In this document: in pieces, positions 25,381-39,110 of the stretch
Position numbering within the stretch: the first letter of the stretch is position 1
Layout of the letters: every line of letters begins with the position of its first letter
NCBI GenBank assembly: GCA_028554795.2
Contig: CM068835.1
Location: 29,080,311 to 29,144,310, forward strand
Reading direction: 5' to 3'
Source: Sinohyriopsis cumingii
Lineage: Eukaryota > Mollusca > Bivalvia > Unionida > Unionidae
Length of the DNA stretch: 64,000 nt
Notes under the pieces: model-generated
The model's database searches: none
The model's input: the letters and a program-made list of their open reading frames with translations, nothing else
What the model was told of the DNA's origin: nothing
Translations under genes and position numbers: made by a program

Positions 25381-26337
25381 TAAGTCGTAGTGGATGTATG
25401 ATGCCAACGAAAACTAAAACTGTAAATATATAGAGACTGGGAATTGCCCAATACCCCAAGAAAAGCAAGTCCGTCTCACTAAATGTAAACATAAAGAGGG
25501 AAATGAGTTTGTAACGTGTTTCCAACACTAAGAATGCTACGGCATGTACGGGTGTATTACCGTTTCACGGCGTATCACAACATTGTGCTTATATTGAATC
25601 AATGTAAGGTTGCGAAAAAAGCAATAGCACGTAAACGATAGGGAAGTCAACATTTGCAAACAAATGTAATCATGAAGAGGTGAATGGGTTTCACTTGAAA
25701 TTCCAAAAATTAAAAATGAAATTATATGTATGAGTGTATTAGAGGTTAACGGTAACTTAGTGTCACAGTGAGTGTATTGTCCCAGCCAAGTGTGAAACAT
25801 CAAACGTAAAATTCAACAACAGCACAAAATCCATGTTCATCTAAACCCTTCCAAATAAACATAAATATCAATATGGAAACGGGTCTGTATTCCTCTTTCT
25901 TCAAACCACGTGCTCCTAGATAATTACCCGTATCATCGAAAGTGCTGCATTGATCAATATAAGATTCTCGTGGATTTATAACTCCTTGATATTAGTCCAA
26001 CTGGCTCGCGATGTATGGGACTCTTACCTAACATTTTAATATACATATCACACATACGCACACATACACGTACACACACAGATATGTATTTGTGTGTGTG
26101 TGTGTGTAACCATTACACACAAAGATTACTTACTTAACCTTGCATAATTGTTCCCAATGTTTCCAAATTAAACTGAAATAAATCATCTTTCTTATAAATT
26201 TTGAACGTGGCATTTTTTCCAAAATATTTATATAAACGCGTGTATCTTTTAACAAACTTTAAAACTTTAAAATCCATCAATCAGTTTCAAAGTTTCAAAG
26301 TTCTCTTTTCTAGGCCAATCTGGCCTCAGCGATAGAT

Positions 26338-26343
26338 GATGTT
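26338..26343. other. Empty counterpart of the Polinton insertion site
   Basis: In copy 1 the sequence reads GGCCTCAGCGATAGATGATG then TTTTAGCTGATGTATGTG with no insert. In copy 2 the matching left flank ends GGCCTCAGCAGTAGATATTG plus TT at 38699 and the right flank resumes with ATTGTTTTAGCTG at 60865. The six bases GATGTT here align with the duplicated ATTGTT. Confidence 0.85.
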
Positions 26344-26419
26344 TTAGCTGATGTATGTGTTTAAAAAAATATATCGCCCTGGATAAAGTGATAGATTGGA
26401 GTCTATATATATGCCTATT

Positions 26420-28233
26420 GAATTTTCCTTTGACGACGTGGGCAAATTAAAAATAGAATTTTAGGTGACTCTGGGGGTAATGAAGTAGATAAATACACAT
26501 GGAATAAAAAAGATCTATCTTTTTTCAAGTACTACAAAGATCTATTATCTCCACACATGCATACGATTTTAAATGATATCGACAGTACCAAACTTTAATG
26601 AATACGTCTAAACAATTGCTGACATTTGCCATTATATTGCGAAACCAATGAAGAAAGTAAATAGAAAACAAAACCTAGCTGTGACATTTCTAAGAAAACT
26701 GCTAAAGGTCATACTTGTGTCGATAGAGATTGCATAACGGCTAAAAGCAGAGCCTTAAGATATCACAGTTCAGATCAATAGGCACTATTGAATAGTTAAA
26801 CATTATAAATTCCATAGATCTAAGTATAAATCTCTAACAAGAAGAAAACCAAAACAATAAGAATTAAAAGAAATAGCATTTTATTTGCATTACACTCTTA
26901 AAAAATGCAAAACTTGTCTGGCGCCTTGTAAAGCATTTGAGTACTGGTGTAGAATGCAGTATTACATCTTCAAGCTTTTATGAATATTTTACAGAGTTAT
27001 TCAATTTTTCAGTTCTATTTTCCTGATACAAAGGAATCAACTAATTAATGAGACTCTCGATAGATATTCACTGAAGAGGAGGTATGCTTAACAGTGAGCA
27101 AACTGAAACATGACAAATCTGGGGGAGTAGATGCTTTTTCTAGCAATATATTTACATGTACGGCAACATAAATGTATTAATAATATTTAATGAACTATTC
27201 AGTGTTGCGTATTATCCAGAATATTGGTCTGCGGGTATCATAATACCAATTCTGAAGAAAGGGATACAAATGAACCTCCAACTACAGAGGCAATAATTTG
27301 CTACCTGTATTAAGCACTGTGTTTACATTGATTTTAAGTAATAGGCTAAGTGAATAGATGGTTCAAAATGAATTACTGGGAGAATAACAAGCTGGATTTA
27401 GAGCTGTTATCCTAGATTATATAACCTATATTAAATACATTAATTTGCAAAGATTGAATAAAATATCAGGGTAGATTCTATGTAGTATTTATAGACTATC
27501 AAAAAAGTCTTTGATATGGTGGAGACAGACGGTTAAGGGAACAACAGTTAATGAAACAATTAGTGGAAAAATGGCAATTTATAATAATGTAAAATCTAAA
27601 TACAACAATAATATTACCAATGTGTTTAATTGTCATGTGGGCGTATGGAAAGTTTGTGTTTTATCGCCTTTACTCTTTTCTATACTTTTGAACGATCTGA
27701 AATCACTGTTTAGCTGAAGGAAATAGGAAAGTTTCGGTAGATATCTTGGAACTATTTTAAATAGTTGTATTCAATTGTCTTTATTGACAGCGGCCCCCGT
27801 TCCAAAATATGTTCAATAGACTGCATACATATTGCCAACAGTGGAAATTAAAAGTAAATATGGAACAAAAACAAGAGTGGTTGTACTTCGTAGAGGTGAC
27901 TATCTCAGAAGTCACGAAACTTAGTACTATTACCTCACAGGGGTAAAGACTGAATCATATTACAAGTATCTATGATGCATATTTTATTCAAATAAATCCT
28001 ATCATAAGTGCCAGGAATACTCTGTCTTTGAATGCGCTGAAAGATATGCATATTTTGAAGAAAGTCTTTCAAAATTATCTGTAAATGGATTCTCTTGTCT
28101 TTTCACTCGAAGATAGCTCCCATTTCTAAGCACGGGGGCTACGGCTGGGGCTTTTTTATGATGCCAATGATATTGAAAAAGATAATTTGTCATTTTGTAA
28201 ATATATTCTTGGTACGTCTAAGGCTACTCCAAA
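26420..28233 (+). pseudogene. Decayed non-LTR retrotransposon ORF2 (linker and RT), copy 1
   Basis: Text of an endonuclease-RT linker and reverse transcriptase is readable in shifting frames: CKSRALRYHSS-like text near 26750, KYKSLTRRKPKQ near 26830, KLKHDKSGGVDAFSSNIF at about 27100, GIIIPILKKG near 27235, ELLGE-QAGFRAGY near 27370 and VLSPLLFSILLNDL at 27660-27700. A stop- and frameshift-rich pseudogene. The duplication junction at 28233 cuts it before its 3' end; the missing end survives at 62730-63418. Confidence 0.75.
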
Positions 28234-28862
28234 GGCTGAAGTTCTCCTGAAGGCTTTACTTTGTCTTATATTAGAACTGTTACTTTTTAAGACGTGACTA
28301 CATCGTTACAACTAGGCATGATACAAGATATACGTTACAGTGTCTGTTACACCCTATGAAAGGAAACTGAATTAAAATATTATGACCATAATGAATGGGG
28401 TTTGTTTTTCAGTCTTGATTTTAAAATATTACATCTGCACTTAACAAACATGAAATGTGTAATCCTTGTTCATGCAATAAGATAAATTGCATATGTTTAT
28501 AATATTTAAAAATGTGCAAATATCTCTGTTTTTACTTACGTTTAGTGTTTTAAAAACGTGCCAATTATTATAACTTTAAAAGTTGACGATATCAACTTCT
28601 GTCAAAGGTCCCTATAACTTTAACAGTAAAGTACAAGTTTACAGGTTTCTTATTTCACTAAAAGGAATATATTTGACTCCCATAAATTGTGAAGCAGTTG
28701 TGAATAAATTGAAATCATCACATGTTTCATCAACATGCATGGCCTCCTTAAAAAGGTATACACTTACGTTGACGCATTAGTTCTAAAATAAGTAATTGTA
28801 GACCAGAGCCTTATTCAAGACATATATATTTGCGTACATAGAATTCACTGTATGCATTGATT

Positions 28863-28864
28863 GC

Positions 28865-28895
<31 letters not shown>

Positions 28896-28921
28896 TTTGT
28901 TTGTTTGTTTGTTTGTTTATT
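28863..28921. repeat. (TTTA)n/(TTTG)n microsatellite, copy 2
   Basis: Collinear with 16521-16567 but expanded, with several TTTG units. Confidence 0.85.
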
Positions 28922-31900
28922 TAATTTATTTTTATTTATTGTATGTAAAATAAAATCATTAATAAACTGCAGACACTGACATTATGAAGCCCAGATCAAC
29001 TCCCATTAAATCGAGATAATCTTTAGTTTTCAACATTCTGCTTCAAAACAAGTTTATTTTGTATTGTGTTATTTGTATAATGTAGACACTTTTATTCGTA
29101 TAATGTAGAATGTGTTATTCGTTTAATGTAGAATGTGTTATTCGTATACTGTATAATGTGTTTAATCGGATGATGTAGAATGTGTTCGTATGCAATGGCT
29201 CTATACATGGCCTTATTATACTTACTAGAATGTATTCGTTTACCAAATGATTCCAGTTTAATGTGAATTATAGCCGATTACTATATACATGGGTGAAATG
29301 TTTAAAGGTATCAGATTTAATATAAAATAAAGTAGTTCAACGATCCGTATTACAGTGCAAACGACAGGACAACGTTCAAAACTGATATGGCTGCCCGTTA
29401 AAGTCCTTTTTTTTCTTCCTCATTCTCAACAACTCAACAATGCACCTAGATTTTGCGTTAATATATTATTTTGTACTTCATTTAGATTACATCTTACTAT
29501 CGGAAACGATAATAGAACGCTACTTGATATACTGAGCGATTCTGACACTAACCGCGAGTGGTAATAGGCGACAAAAACAGGATTGCTCATAACCAGGTGT
29601 TTCGAATGACTATGAGAGACTAACATTATGATGGAGATAACGACTAAGTGTTGATATTAAGCACAGAGCATTTCTAAAAAAAGTCACCAGATGTGTGATG
29701 TGCGTGCGTGTGTGTGAAAAAGACACAAATTTTGTTTTGCATTGTGCATAACTAGAAAGGTTAATTTATACACGAAATTAACTATGCTTTAAAACAATTC
29801 AAACAATGAATTCCGTTCCAGCACATAGCATATTTATTCTTTGTCATTGTTTCTATTGCAAATCAGAGATAACGTTTGTAAATTATGGTGAAATGACTGG
29901 TTCATGAAAGAAATCGCATGAATATACATGTTTAAATGCATATCTGTATCTTCCAAGTTGTAGTTTATATTTAGTTACGCCTCAGTGTTCTCAAATTAAG
30001 TAACCAAACAAGTGACAAACAGCAAGCTTTGTAAAATTAAACAACTAATTTATTTCCCTAAAATATGAAGTGAAATATTAAAAACAAAATTACGGTACGG
30101 TAGACAAAATCCTAAATAGTCGTAAATGTTACATCACATGTCCAAAAATATCGAGTAACCCAAATGAGTTCCTTTGGTAACGCAAAAGGAGTTCAACAAT
30201 GTGCTGATGTGTCAGTAGTCTTGATGTATCAATGATAATAATCCAAAATGTCTTTAAACAGATTCACGGCAATTCCAACACAGCTACTAAAATCTGAAGT
30301 GCAGTTTATAATTCCAATGAATAATTGAAATAAATCAAAATCCAAACAACTATATGACTCCAATAAGATTGGTCGTAATGATAGAAATAACTAATGTCCA
30401 ATAAAGTATCCCTTTTATCAAACCTTAAGACGCAATAAGAAAGCAAAATGAGAGACGCATATTCAATCCAACTTGTAAACAAGGACACGTCCATGACCGA
30501 ATTTCCAACAACCAACTAATCGGAAACCAGTTCAACATGGTTTTTCAAGAACTCATATCCTCAGGTCAATTCACGTGATGTTTACTTGGATTAAAAGTAC
30601 AGCTCACTATCTTGGAACTACGTACTGGGTTTAGGAATGACTGTAGTTTATAATACAAACCTACACCTATAAAGGATGCTAGTATATAATATTAATTTGC
30701 AAATGGCCCATACAATCCATATTCATAAAAAATAAACACATGATATGGATATAAATAACAATGTAAAAATGGATTGTCTACATGAAACTTAGACGCATAT
30801 ATTGTACCTGAAGGAAAAATAATGTTGAAAATATTGTTTATTGAGCTCCAAATATATGACTATTTTCGATAAATCAAAGCTTTCGTATATTTGTGAAAAC
30901 ATGAGACAATACACTTGATTCGTTCATTTCCTTTGAATAAGGCACGGTTTGATGATAATTGTCCTTGATTAAGCTCCCCGTTTGAGTGATCTCTTGGGGA
31001 AACAACCTTAGTCTGCGAAAAAGCTGCACACACACCGAACAATAAAAAATGTTACTCTACTTCTTTATTCCCTATCGGATAATACCTTTTTGCTAAAACG
31101 CATGATCAACTGCATAGGTGACAAAATCAATTTAGACGACCTACGTGATTGTGACAGGTAAAAAAGGAAATTTCGGGACAAAACATATGTGTAGCTCTTC
31201 CTATTAACTATTGCCACTCATGCTGATAATCAAACAGAAAAACCAGTATGCCCACATAAGCATTATAAGATTGAAACATCATCTTAATTCTGGTTGAAAA
31301 AGTAATATTTTCGTGTAGATCACATCCTTCTACCTCCATAAAGTATCGTTTAAATTCAACAATTTCATTGAGAGATTTTCGCCAAATTAACGCACATGTA
31401 TTAAATTGCTCTGGATTTACGATAAAGTACGATAAAATAAGAAATGAATAAAATAACGTTTTGATCCTTTATGTGATCCAACCTTTTTCCACTCTTTGCA
31501 ATTTATTGACAATTTATGTAAAACATACCTTGAACAAATCCTTGCTCGATCTTTTTTCGTGTTCATAAATAGACTTCTTTATGGACGACTGCATATTAGT
31601 AGTGGCCTTGTCCTTTTGAAACATTTATTACACCTCTGTCTTCCATAAAACTTGGTTCCGTGCACCAACCTTATTTTCATGACCATCTTTGTCTCGCTTT
31701 CAGAGATGCGTGTATCTGCATAATTATATTCTTCGCACTCTGTAGATCTATATAACATGTTTAAATTTGAGTTGCTTTATATCTTCATTGGCCCATATGT
31801 TTCATGATTTTGTCCCTTTTATTTCTGCATATTTTTGAACAAAATACCATCTTTGTCAAAATTTTATTAATCCATACTGATTTCTCTAAATTTGCACCGT

Positions 31901-34900
31901 GTATCGTTACGTTTTGACAAATTTGAGAGAATTTGACACTACATTATTTGCTAATTACCAGTGATTTGACATTTCATTAAATCGAAATTAGAAAGGTTCT
32001 ATAAATAAATGAACATGCCTCTGAAAAGAAAGATCACAGAATGTTTTCCTTTCATGTGAAATCTTTTCACATTATGAACGTAACTATTTCGACATATTGA
32101 TGATATTTAACCATGGAGCTAATGTCTGCAGCAAATATAAAATCCTGTGGAATGATTAAATTGCATTCAGAAAAATAATTATTTTGAATTCTGGAAGTAG
32201 CTATTTGGAGAAGCTTGACTCTTTTAGGAAATAAAATTGCTTCTGTACTTTTTAAAATAGCCGCAAGTCGATTTTGGAAAGATGTTTTAAGTGTTTGTTT
32301 ATACCGCTTATTAATAAAATTAAAATAAAGTCAATATACTATATATTTCCTATCTAGATACAATGTAACGTTTCGCATAGTAAAGACAGATAGATACATT
32401 ATATGCATAAACATGGAGTCAGTTAATGGATGGGATTTCATTTAGAAATTTCAAATAAAAGTTTCAGATAAAATATATTTAGATCTGTTCACAATCATAT
32501 AAAGAACACGTGAGAGATGGTAAACTCTGATTCGGTCTCATATAAAAAAGTGTTTCATAGTTTAAAGGTGGGAACGCTGCTGTGGATACCTATTTTGTTC
32601 AAAGTTCTACGCTTTTAACTTGAGAATTCGCACCTGATGTAGACAAAACAATATAAGTATTTTGTTTTTGACGTCGGAGGAAAGTATCAGATTGATACGA
32701 GATAGGGATACATTTGAGCGGTGAGGCAGGGACGTATATTCCAACGTCGTATCAAACGAGTTCTTTCCCCAACAGGGAACAAAACAATATGTGGTTTTAT
32801 ATTTATTACATCCTCCCATTTTCTTCACACATTCTTTTCAAATTTATTAAGGTATCCTTTTACGAACACTGAATAAAGGAATTTAGGGGTTTATGAAAGC
32901 TAATGTACGACCCTCTTAAAACCGTCCATGGGAAGAACTTTACCTTCGGGCTAGACCTAAAAAGATATGGTGAATTTACGTTTCCGGTCTGTCTGCTCAC
33001 TGTACATCAATTTAAGCTTTTTATTTCAACGAAACGAATATTTAATACTTTATAATTTCAATGAAACGAATAATTCTTCGCTTCGAATATGTAGTATTCA
33101 ATAAGAATTTAAAACAAAAATACAAGACCTTGTTTGTGATCATTGAGGTAAAAGTCTCAACAACATTCTAACAAGAGGTAATACTTTTAAATTTTAATCA
33201 TTCAATGGTGCTCTATATGATACATATATCTTTAAGTTACAAATGTGTATAAACTTATTCCTCAAATTCACTCAACGAATTTCAATATTCAGCAATATTA
33301 GTAGTCAAATTGAAATGTTTCCACCTATGCTTTCTCCAAGAAGAAGATTCGGACTGATTAGAATCACTTTAGCTGATGCTTTCTCCAAGAAGATGATTCG
33401 GATTTATTAAAATCATATTAGTAAATTAAACAAAATACTGGTGTTCAAAATAATCATTGGCCTTTATAAATACAACACCTTTATTTGTCTAAAATTATAT
33501 GGAAATAAGAAACGCAGTCAACCTGCCTTTTGGGATTGTTACTTTTGATGATGATATTTGTTCTAGAAAAAAATATTCAGTATTAATTTTGTATCTGTTT
33601 CCATTCTACAAAATTACTTCGAGTCATTTAGTTGGTACTAAAATGCAAACTCAAACTATTAATGTGGCCAGAAATTTACTTAGCACCTTTACTTGCTTAC
33701 TTCACCCTAGTAAAGTGACTGTGAATTTACTCGTTATTTGTCGGGTGGCAATTACAGGAACATTACATAGCTTGAAGACATAAAACCATAGCTATGAGAA
33801 GAAACAAATATATCTTTTACAGCCTCCCTCGCACACATTTCATATCCTCACATCTGTTAAGAGAAATAATGTTAACTATGTTCGAAATAAAAAAAAAAAT
33901 TTGAAACATGAACTAATTCAATCGTCTTACCTCAGACAAAAGCAGGACAGTTATGTAGTGAACTGTACAAATGCTTTACAAGGAATGAACTAGCTGGCAC
34001 TTGTTCTGGAGGCCAACCCATCAGATAAAGCCGTTGACATAACAAACTGCATGACGACATCGCCATTATTAACGGCAATATGGAAGTTACGTATCGTAAA
34101 CATCTTAGCTGATAAGTAATCACTACTAATTAAATAGTCCTTTCTCAGCGCAGGAAACGTATTGGCACAAATAACTTCATCGACTCGTCAAAATTTAATT
34201 TGTACGGTTGTCCGATAGTTTAAAAATACTTTTAATTTCCATTTCAATCATAGCACGATAGTGTATGACACGATGGCGGCTGTATCAGGTAATACATTAT
34301 ATTCGCTCAAAACGTTGTTCCGCGTTGGCGAAAGAACGAGTTTGATATAACCTGGAGATACGTCGAGGCCGCCAGACTGAGGCTTATTCATAAGCTATAT
34401 CAAGCATTCTTTTTTCCTACTCGTAACAAAATACAAATACACTTTTAGTAATTAGCTCAGTCCCCTTTTATAGTGTGAGTTAAATTCAATATCCATCGGG
34501 ATTTATAAATGTTCGATTCAGTGCGTTAGAGGTGCCATAAAAATGGTCCAAATCGGGGTATGTGAAATATGATCTGACAATCAGCCACGGATGATTAAAT
34601 GGATTAAAATACTAAATGGGAATGTCGTAAACGGTGCTGAAGGTACTTTTAATTCCCCTTATTTACTGCACTCCAACGGCTAACATTTTATAGGATTTCA
34701 ATGGTACAGCTTATTCGGTAATTTACTGTAGAAACATTTAACTTTGATTGGATTACTGAGTTCCTCTAGTTTAATTTCAAATACCTGAGGTTTTCTTTCT
34801 GCAGCTGTAATGTTCAGAAAGATCGTAAAAAATCATGTTAATATGTATTTAAAAAATTTTGTTAACGCTTCATATTTTTTTTCTTCGTAAGGCTTTGTTT

Positions 34901-35875
34901 CCTTGGTTTTTGATTCGTTTCCTAACTTCTCATCATCTTCTTCTGACTCATTAGATTGTATATTTTCCATTATAACTCATAAATTGCACTCTATTTCATC
35001 AGTACATTTATTCAAGCCGATTTGTTTCTTTTACCATTTTAAATTTGTTATAAACAAATTCTAGGCTACCTTCAACAAAATTGTGTTATCGGAATTGGTT
35101 AAACCGTCTTTAGTATCACTTTATATTCGCGCTTGAATGTTTTCCTTGGTGATTATTGTTTTGTTTATGCAATTGCTGGTAATGGCTTTGAAGATCTTAG
35201 TTAATTGAATTGTAGTTTATTTTTTTAGGGTTCTTTTTTTTTTAACTTTTATATTTAAGTTTCATAATTTCCTAGATGTATGAGGTCATAAAGTGAAAAT
35301 CTATTTTTGAAAGTCTGAGGCTGAAAAGGTTTGTGGTTGATATTTTAGATGATTTACATTATAGAATGAAACTTCTCTGAGTCAGTGCCAACTATATAAA
35401 CTAATGCATGATTCAGAAGTTTGCGCACGTGTTTCTGGTCAAAGATTTCCTAACCAATTTGCCAAAGGCCTTGGCACCAGGAATTCAGCAATGATAGCAA
35501 ACTCACCTGAAGATCAAATGGTGTGACAATATTGAGTGTCCCCTGAATATATATCAACGTTCTGTGTAAACTATTAAGAACATTTGATTCATAGTACGGA
35601 CCATGGGGTTTCATCAAAGTGATCAGGCAACACCCGATACAAAGGTCTAATTAAATATGAAATAGGGGACATTTCTAACCAACTCTTCAATTCAGAGTTT
35701 ATTTTCTGCACAAGGTCCCAGCGTCAAAATACTTTGTCGCTCCCTCTCTATCGTGCTTCGTGTCATTTTGCACAGCAATTTCATTTGAAAACTTATCGTC
35801 AAACATTCCGTCCATAATATTTTTATCAACTTCATTTAACTAGTTTCGGTATTCCCGCGATAAGCGTCTGCAATA

Positions 35876-35877
35876 CC

Positions 35878-35908
<31 letters not shown>

Positions 35909-35913
35909 AAAAA
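35876..35913. repeat. Poly(C)-poly(A) run
   Basis: A CCCCTCCCCCCCCCC run passes directly into about 22 A. Copy 1 has CCACCCACCCACCCC then A-rich sequence at the same place (23920-23936). Confidence 0.8.
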
Positions 35914-36991
35914 ATAATACATGACTACATTATTTTATATAAAATGTCTCTTAGCTTATTTGAAATTACATACACTAGTTTAAAATTACAGCAATATATA
36001 ATGGTCAAAAATTTTCTTACGCCATTATTAAATATTTCAAGGGATAAATGTAGTTCCAGCTGCGTATACGATATATTTACGTTTACATAAAATAGAAAAT
36101 CGTACTTTGTGGGAAGTACGCGAGCAGAAACTTCAACCATTTTCGACATTAATAATCTGAAAAATGTATGGCATTTTTCATTGATTCAAACGTAACACAA
36201 ATTACATACGCTGGTTAAAGCTTTGATTTGTCTTGTATTATATGATGGACTTCTCATTGGTGTAACTCGTTCAATTGGAGTATACCCATATCTTCAGCTA
36301 TATTGTTGTGTTCTGAACACTAGGCACAAATCACATGAGAAATAGTTTGATCTTCTTATTTACTAAGCAACAATGCGATACAACAGTTCTGAGAGAAAAA
36401 AGTATTGACACGTGCTATCAGGTTGAAGATTTGTCGTTCCTTGCATTGTATAGCATTCTTTATGGGTTAAACTTCATTTACAATGTTATCGATACCTTAT
36501 TCATACTGTGCATTGTTGCAACTTTGGTTGCTATCTCTATGCAGACAAAAGGTATTCATTTTAACTACCCTGTATAATATATGAACAATGTAGCTATAGC
36601 GTGGTAAAATACGTCAATCGTATCAAAATGGCTTTGTATTCAACACTATACAGGCAAAAGACATTATGTTTAATCACGGAACATAATAAATGTAACGACA
36701 ACATGTGTCCATCTTATCGAAATGATTTTGTATTAATTACATTGCATAACTGTAAACTATTAGATACCCCCTGTCTATTTGTACTGCACACTTACTGTAT
36801 TTCGGCAAGCATGAAGATTATAAGATGGGTGGAAAAGGAGCTGATATTTAGCTTTTAAGGTATATCACCTTTAAACCAGTGAACAATGCCATCCATTTTA
36901 TAAAATGACAAATCTATAATGGAATTTTTAAAACTTTTCACTTGTTTGCAGTTTCGATTTGCATATTCCCATCCGTTTTCTTTCATACGTA

Positions 36992-36994
<3 letters not shown>

Positions 36995-37033
<39 letters not shown>

Positions 37034-37034
37034 C
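36995..37034. repeat. (TA)n(GA)n compound microsatellite
   Basis: About eight TA steps followed by about twelve GA steps; collinear with the (CT)n of copy 1 in the opposite sense. Confidence 0.85.
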
Positions 37035-38488
37035 GGCGAGTGTCGAATACGAATTTAATGAATCTAAGGAGCATTCTTCAAGGAGACCAACACAAACAAA
37101 TTAGAATTACAGGGACGAAAATATGTACGAAATATCCATCTACGTAACATGGCTTTATTTAAGTAAAAAAACAAGGACTATAATCTTAATATCCTAGGCA
37201 AAAATAGACCTTATACTTTGAACTATTTTTGCATTTTTGGCAAATTACTTATTTCAATTTGGCCAAAACAAATTTGCGATTAACTTTCCCACGTGTGACC
37301 CCTCGAACGGGTTCAAAAAAGAAACCGTAACATGGTGTGGCACTTACATAGTTGCATGACCACCGAAGCAATTTATTGTGTGGATAAAATACATTGTACA
37401 GTAATAATGCGAAAAGTCAAAATAAGACGCTAATAAAAAAATAATGTAATTTTATACAAGTACTATTAGCGTTTAATGATACCTTTGCACAATAATGCTC
37501 TATGGTCAACGTAAAATCATTGAATCAACAAAAATAGCATAAAAACCTTAAGAAGATAAATCACTCCAACTAAACATGAAAAACGATTTAGTTTTCTAAC
37601 GTGCTTTCTAAATTAAGAATGTGTGTGTGTGTGTGTGTGTGTTAGCTCGTAGTGGATATATCGTACCAATGAAAACTAAAACTGTAAAGATATATAGACT
37701 GGGAATTACACAAAACCCCAAGAAAATCAAGTCCTTCTCATGAAATGTAAATATGAAGAGGGAAATGAGTTTGTAACGTGTTTCCAACATTAAGAATGAC
37801 ATGGCTTGTACGGGTGGATTAGCGTTTCACGGCGTATCACAACATTCTGCTTATATTGAGTCAATGTAAGGTTGCAAAAAAGCAATAACACATAAACGCT
37901 AGGGAAGTAAACACTTGCGAACAAATGTAATCATGAAGAGGTAAATGGGTTTCACTTGAAATTCCAAAAATTAAAAATGAAATTATATGTATGAGTGTAT
38001 TAGAGGTTAACGGCAACTTAGTATCACAGTGAGTGTATTGTCCCAGCCAAACGTGAAACATCAAACGTAAAATTCAACAACAGCACAAAATCCATGTTCA
38101 TCTAAACCCTTCCAAATAAACATAAATATCAATATGGAAACGGGTCTGTATTCCTCTTTCTTCAAACCACGTGCTCGTAGATAATTACCCGGATCATCGA
38201 AAGTGTTATATTGATCAATATAAGATTCTCTTGGATTTATAACTCCTTGATATTAGTCCAACTGGCTCGCGATGTATGGGATTCTTATCTAACATTTTAA
38301 TATACATATCACACATACGCACACATACACGTACACACACGGATATGTATGTGTGTGTGTGTGTGTGTGTAATCATTACAAACAAAGATTAATCGTTTAA
38401 CCAAGCATAATTGTTCCCAATGTTTCCAAATCAAACTCAAATAAATCATCTTTCTTATAAAATTTGAATGTAGTATTTTTTCCAATAT

Positions 38489-38492
38489 ATAT

Positions 38493-38563
<71 letters not shown>
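38489..38563. repeat. (AT)n microsatellite left of the Polinton
   Basis: More than 30 AT steps about 130 bases outside the Polinton left end. Copy 1 has only a short AT run here (26220-26235), so the run grew after the duplication. Confidence 0.9.
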
Positions 38564-38566
<3 letters not shown>

Positions 38567-38693
38567 GCGTAGTATTTACATTGTTTAGTGTTGAACCCAA
38601 ATCATTATCTTTTTGCAAACTTCAAAATCCATCACACAATTGCACAGTTTCAAAGTTCTGCCCTTCCAGGGCAATTCGGCCTCAGCAGTAGAT

Positions 38694-38699
38694 ATTGTT
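38694..38699 (+). repeat. Left target-site duplication ATTGTT
   Basis: Six bases, identical to 60865-60870, directly outside the terminal inverted repeat. A 6-bp duplication is the known Polinton/Maverick signature. Confidence 0.95.
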
Positions 38700-38713
38700 A
38701 GTAGTGAATGGGG

Positions 38714-38937
38714 GCACCCTACGTACAATGGGAATTAGCATTACAGAACCCCTTGGGACAATCTACGTACAATGGAAACTTAACATGGCGAAAAATCGTG
38801 GGTCAATCTACGTACAAGGGGAATTTAACATGGGAATAAATCGTGGGACAATCTACGTACAAGGGGAATTTAACATGGGAATAAATCGTGGGACAATCTA
38901 CGTACAAGGGGAATTTAACATGGGGAATAGAGTTTGG
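38714..38937 (+). repeat. 45-bp tandem repeats inside the left TIR
   Basis: Five units built on CAATCTACGTACAAGGGGAA and TTTAACATGGGAATAAATCG. The middle units are near-identical and the outer ones diverged. CTACGTAC contains the palindrome TACGTA in every unit. The same array is at 60627-60850 in the right TIR. The regular array may bind a protein needed at the ends. Confidence 0.85.
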
Positions 38938-39025
38938 ACTTGTTTAGGGACAAAGGGAATGGAACATGGGATTTTTTTTTTTTTTTTTAAATTTTTAAAA
39001 AAAGGGGTAGGCAATTGAAAGGCTA

Positions 39026-39066
39026 TCTCTTTTCGAGAAATATGGCTGGCCCTGAAAAGGGCCTTT
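39026..39066 (-). terminator. Histone-type mRNA 3' end signal in the left TIR
   Basis: On the minus strand: AAAGGCCCTTTTCAGGGCCA, i.e. a 6-bp stem GGCCCT/AGGGCC with loop TTTC (39063-39048), flank AGCCA, then after about 13 bases the purine-rich CTCGAAAAGAGATAG (39036-39026) resembling the U7-binding histone downstream element. It lies 48 bases after the stop codon of the gene at 39467-39111. No AATAAA lies between. Confidence 0.8.
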
Positions 39067-39110
39067 GGGTTTTCTTCTAATTTCTTCTTTTCCTCCACCA
39101 ATTTCTTATT

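Larger units (their letters stand above)
15883..28233. repeat. Copy 1 of a 12.35-kb direct tandem duplication
   Basis: The sequence starting GGCTGAAGTTCTCCTGAAGG at 15883 restarts at 28234, directly after CTACTCCAAA. Copy 2 ends at the matching TACTCCAAA at 62729, after which new sequence (TGCATTTTTTATATG) continues. Collinear matches run throughout, including (TTTA)n, the ORF pair 16238/28583, the 20.2/32.6-kb block, the 22.0/34.0-kb block and the CA/TG runs at 26.05/38.3 kb. Copy 1 has about 330 bases near 20597-20925 that are absent from copy 2. No host gene is recognisable in it. Only diverged retrotransposon text near its right end is interpretable. Confidence 0.9.
38700..39068 (+). repeat. 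Left terminal inverted repeat of the Polinton
   Basis: Matches 60864-60497 in inverted orientation with very few substitutions; the clearest differences are length changes in the T/A run near 38970-39000. The match ends just inside the stem-loop flank (CCTTTGG). An open frame of 107 codons (38695-39018) results from the 45-bp periodicity and is not supported as a gene. Confidence 0.95.

Noticed and set aside
38464..38691. ORFs of repeated Tyr-Ile on both strands
   Set aside because: Translation of the (AT)n microsatellite.
38695..39018. 107-codon ORF in the left TIR (and its mirror 60860-60579) with a repeated 15-residue unit
   Set aside because: The 45-bp repeat unit is a multiple of three, so an open frame arises by itself; it lies in the TIR and has no promoter or domain.
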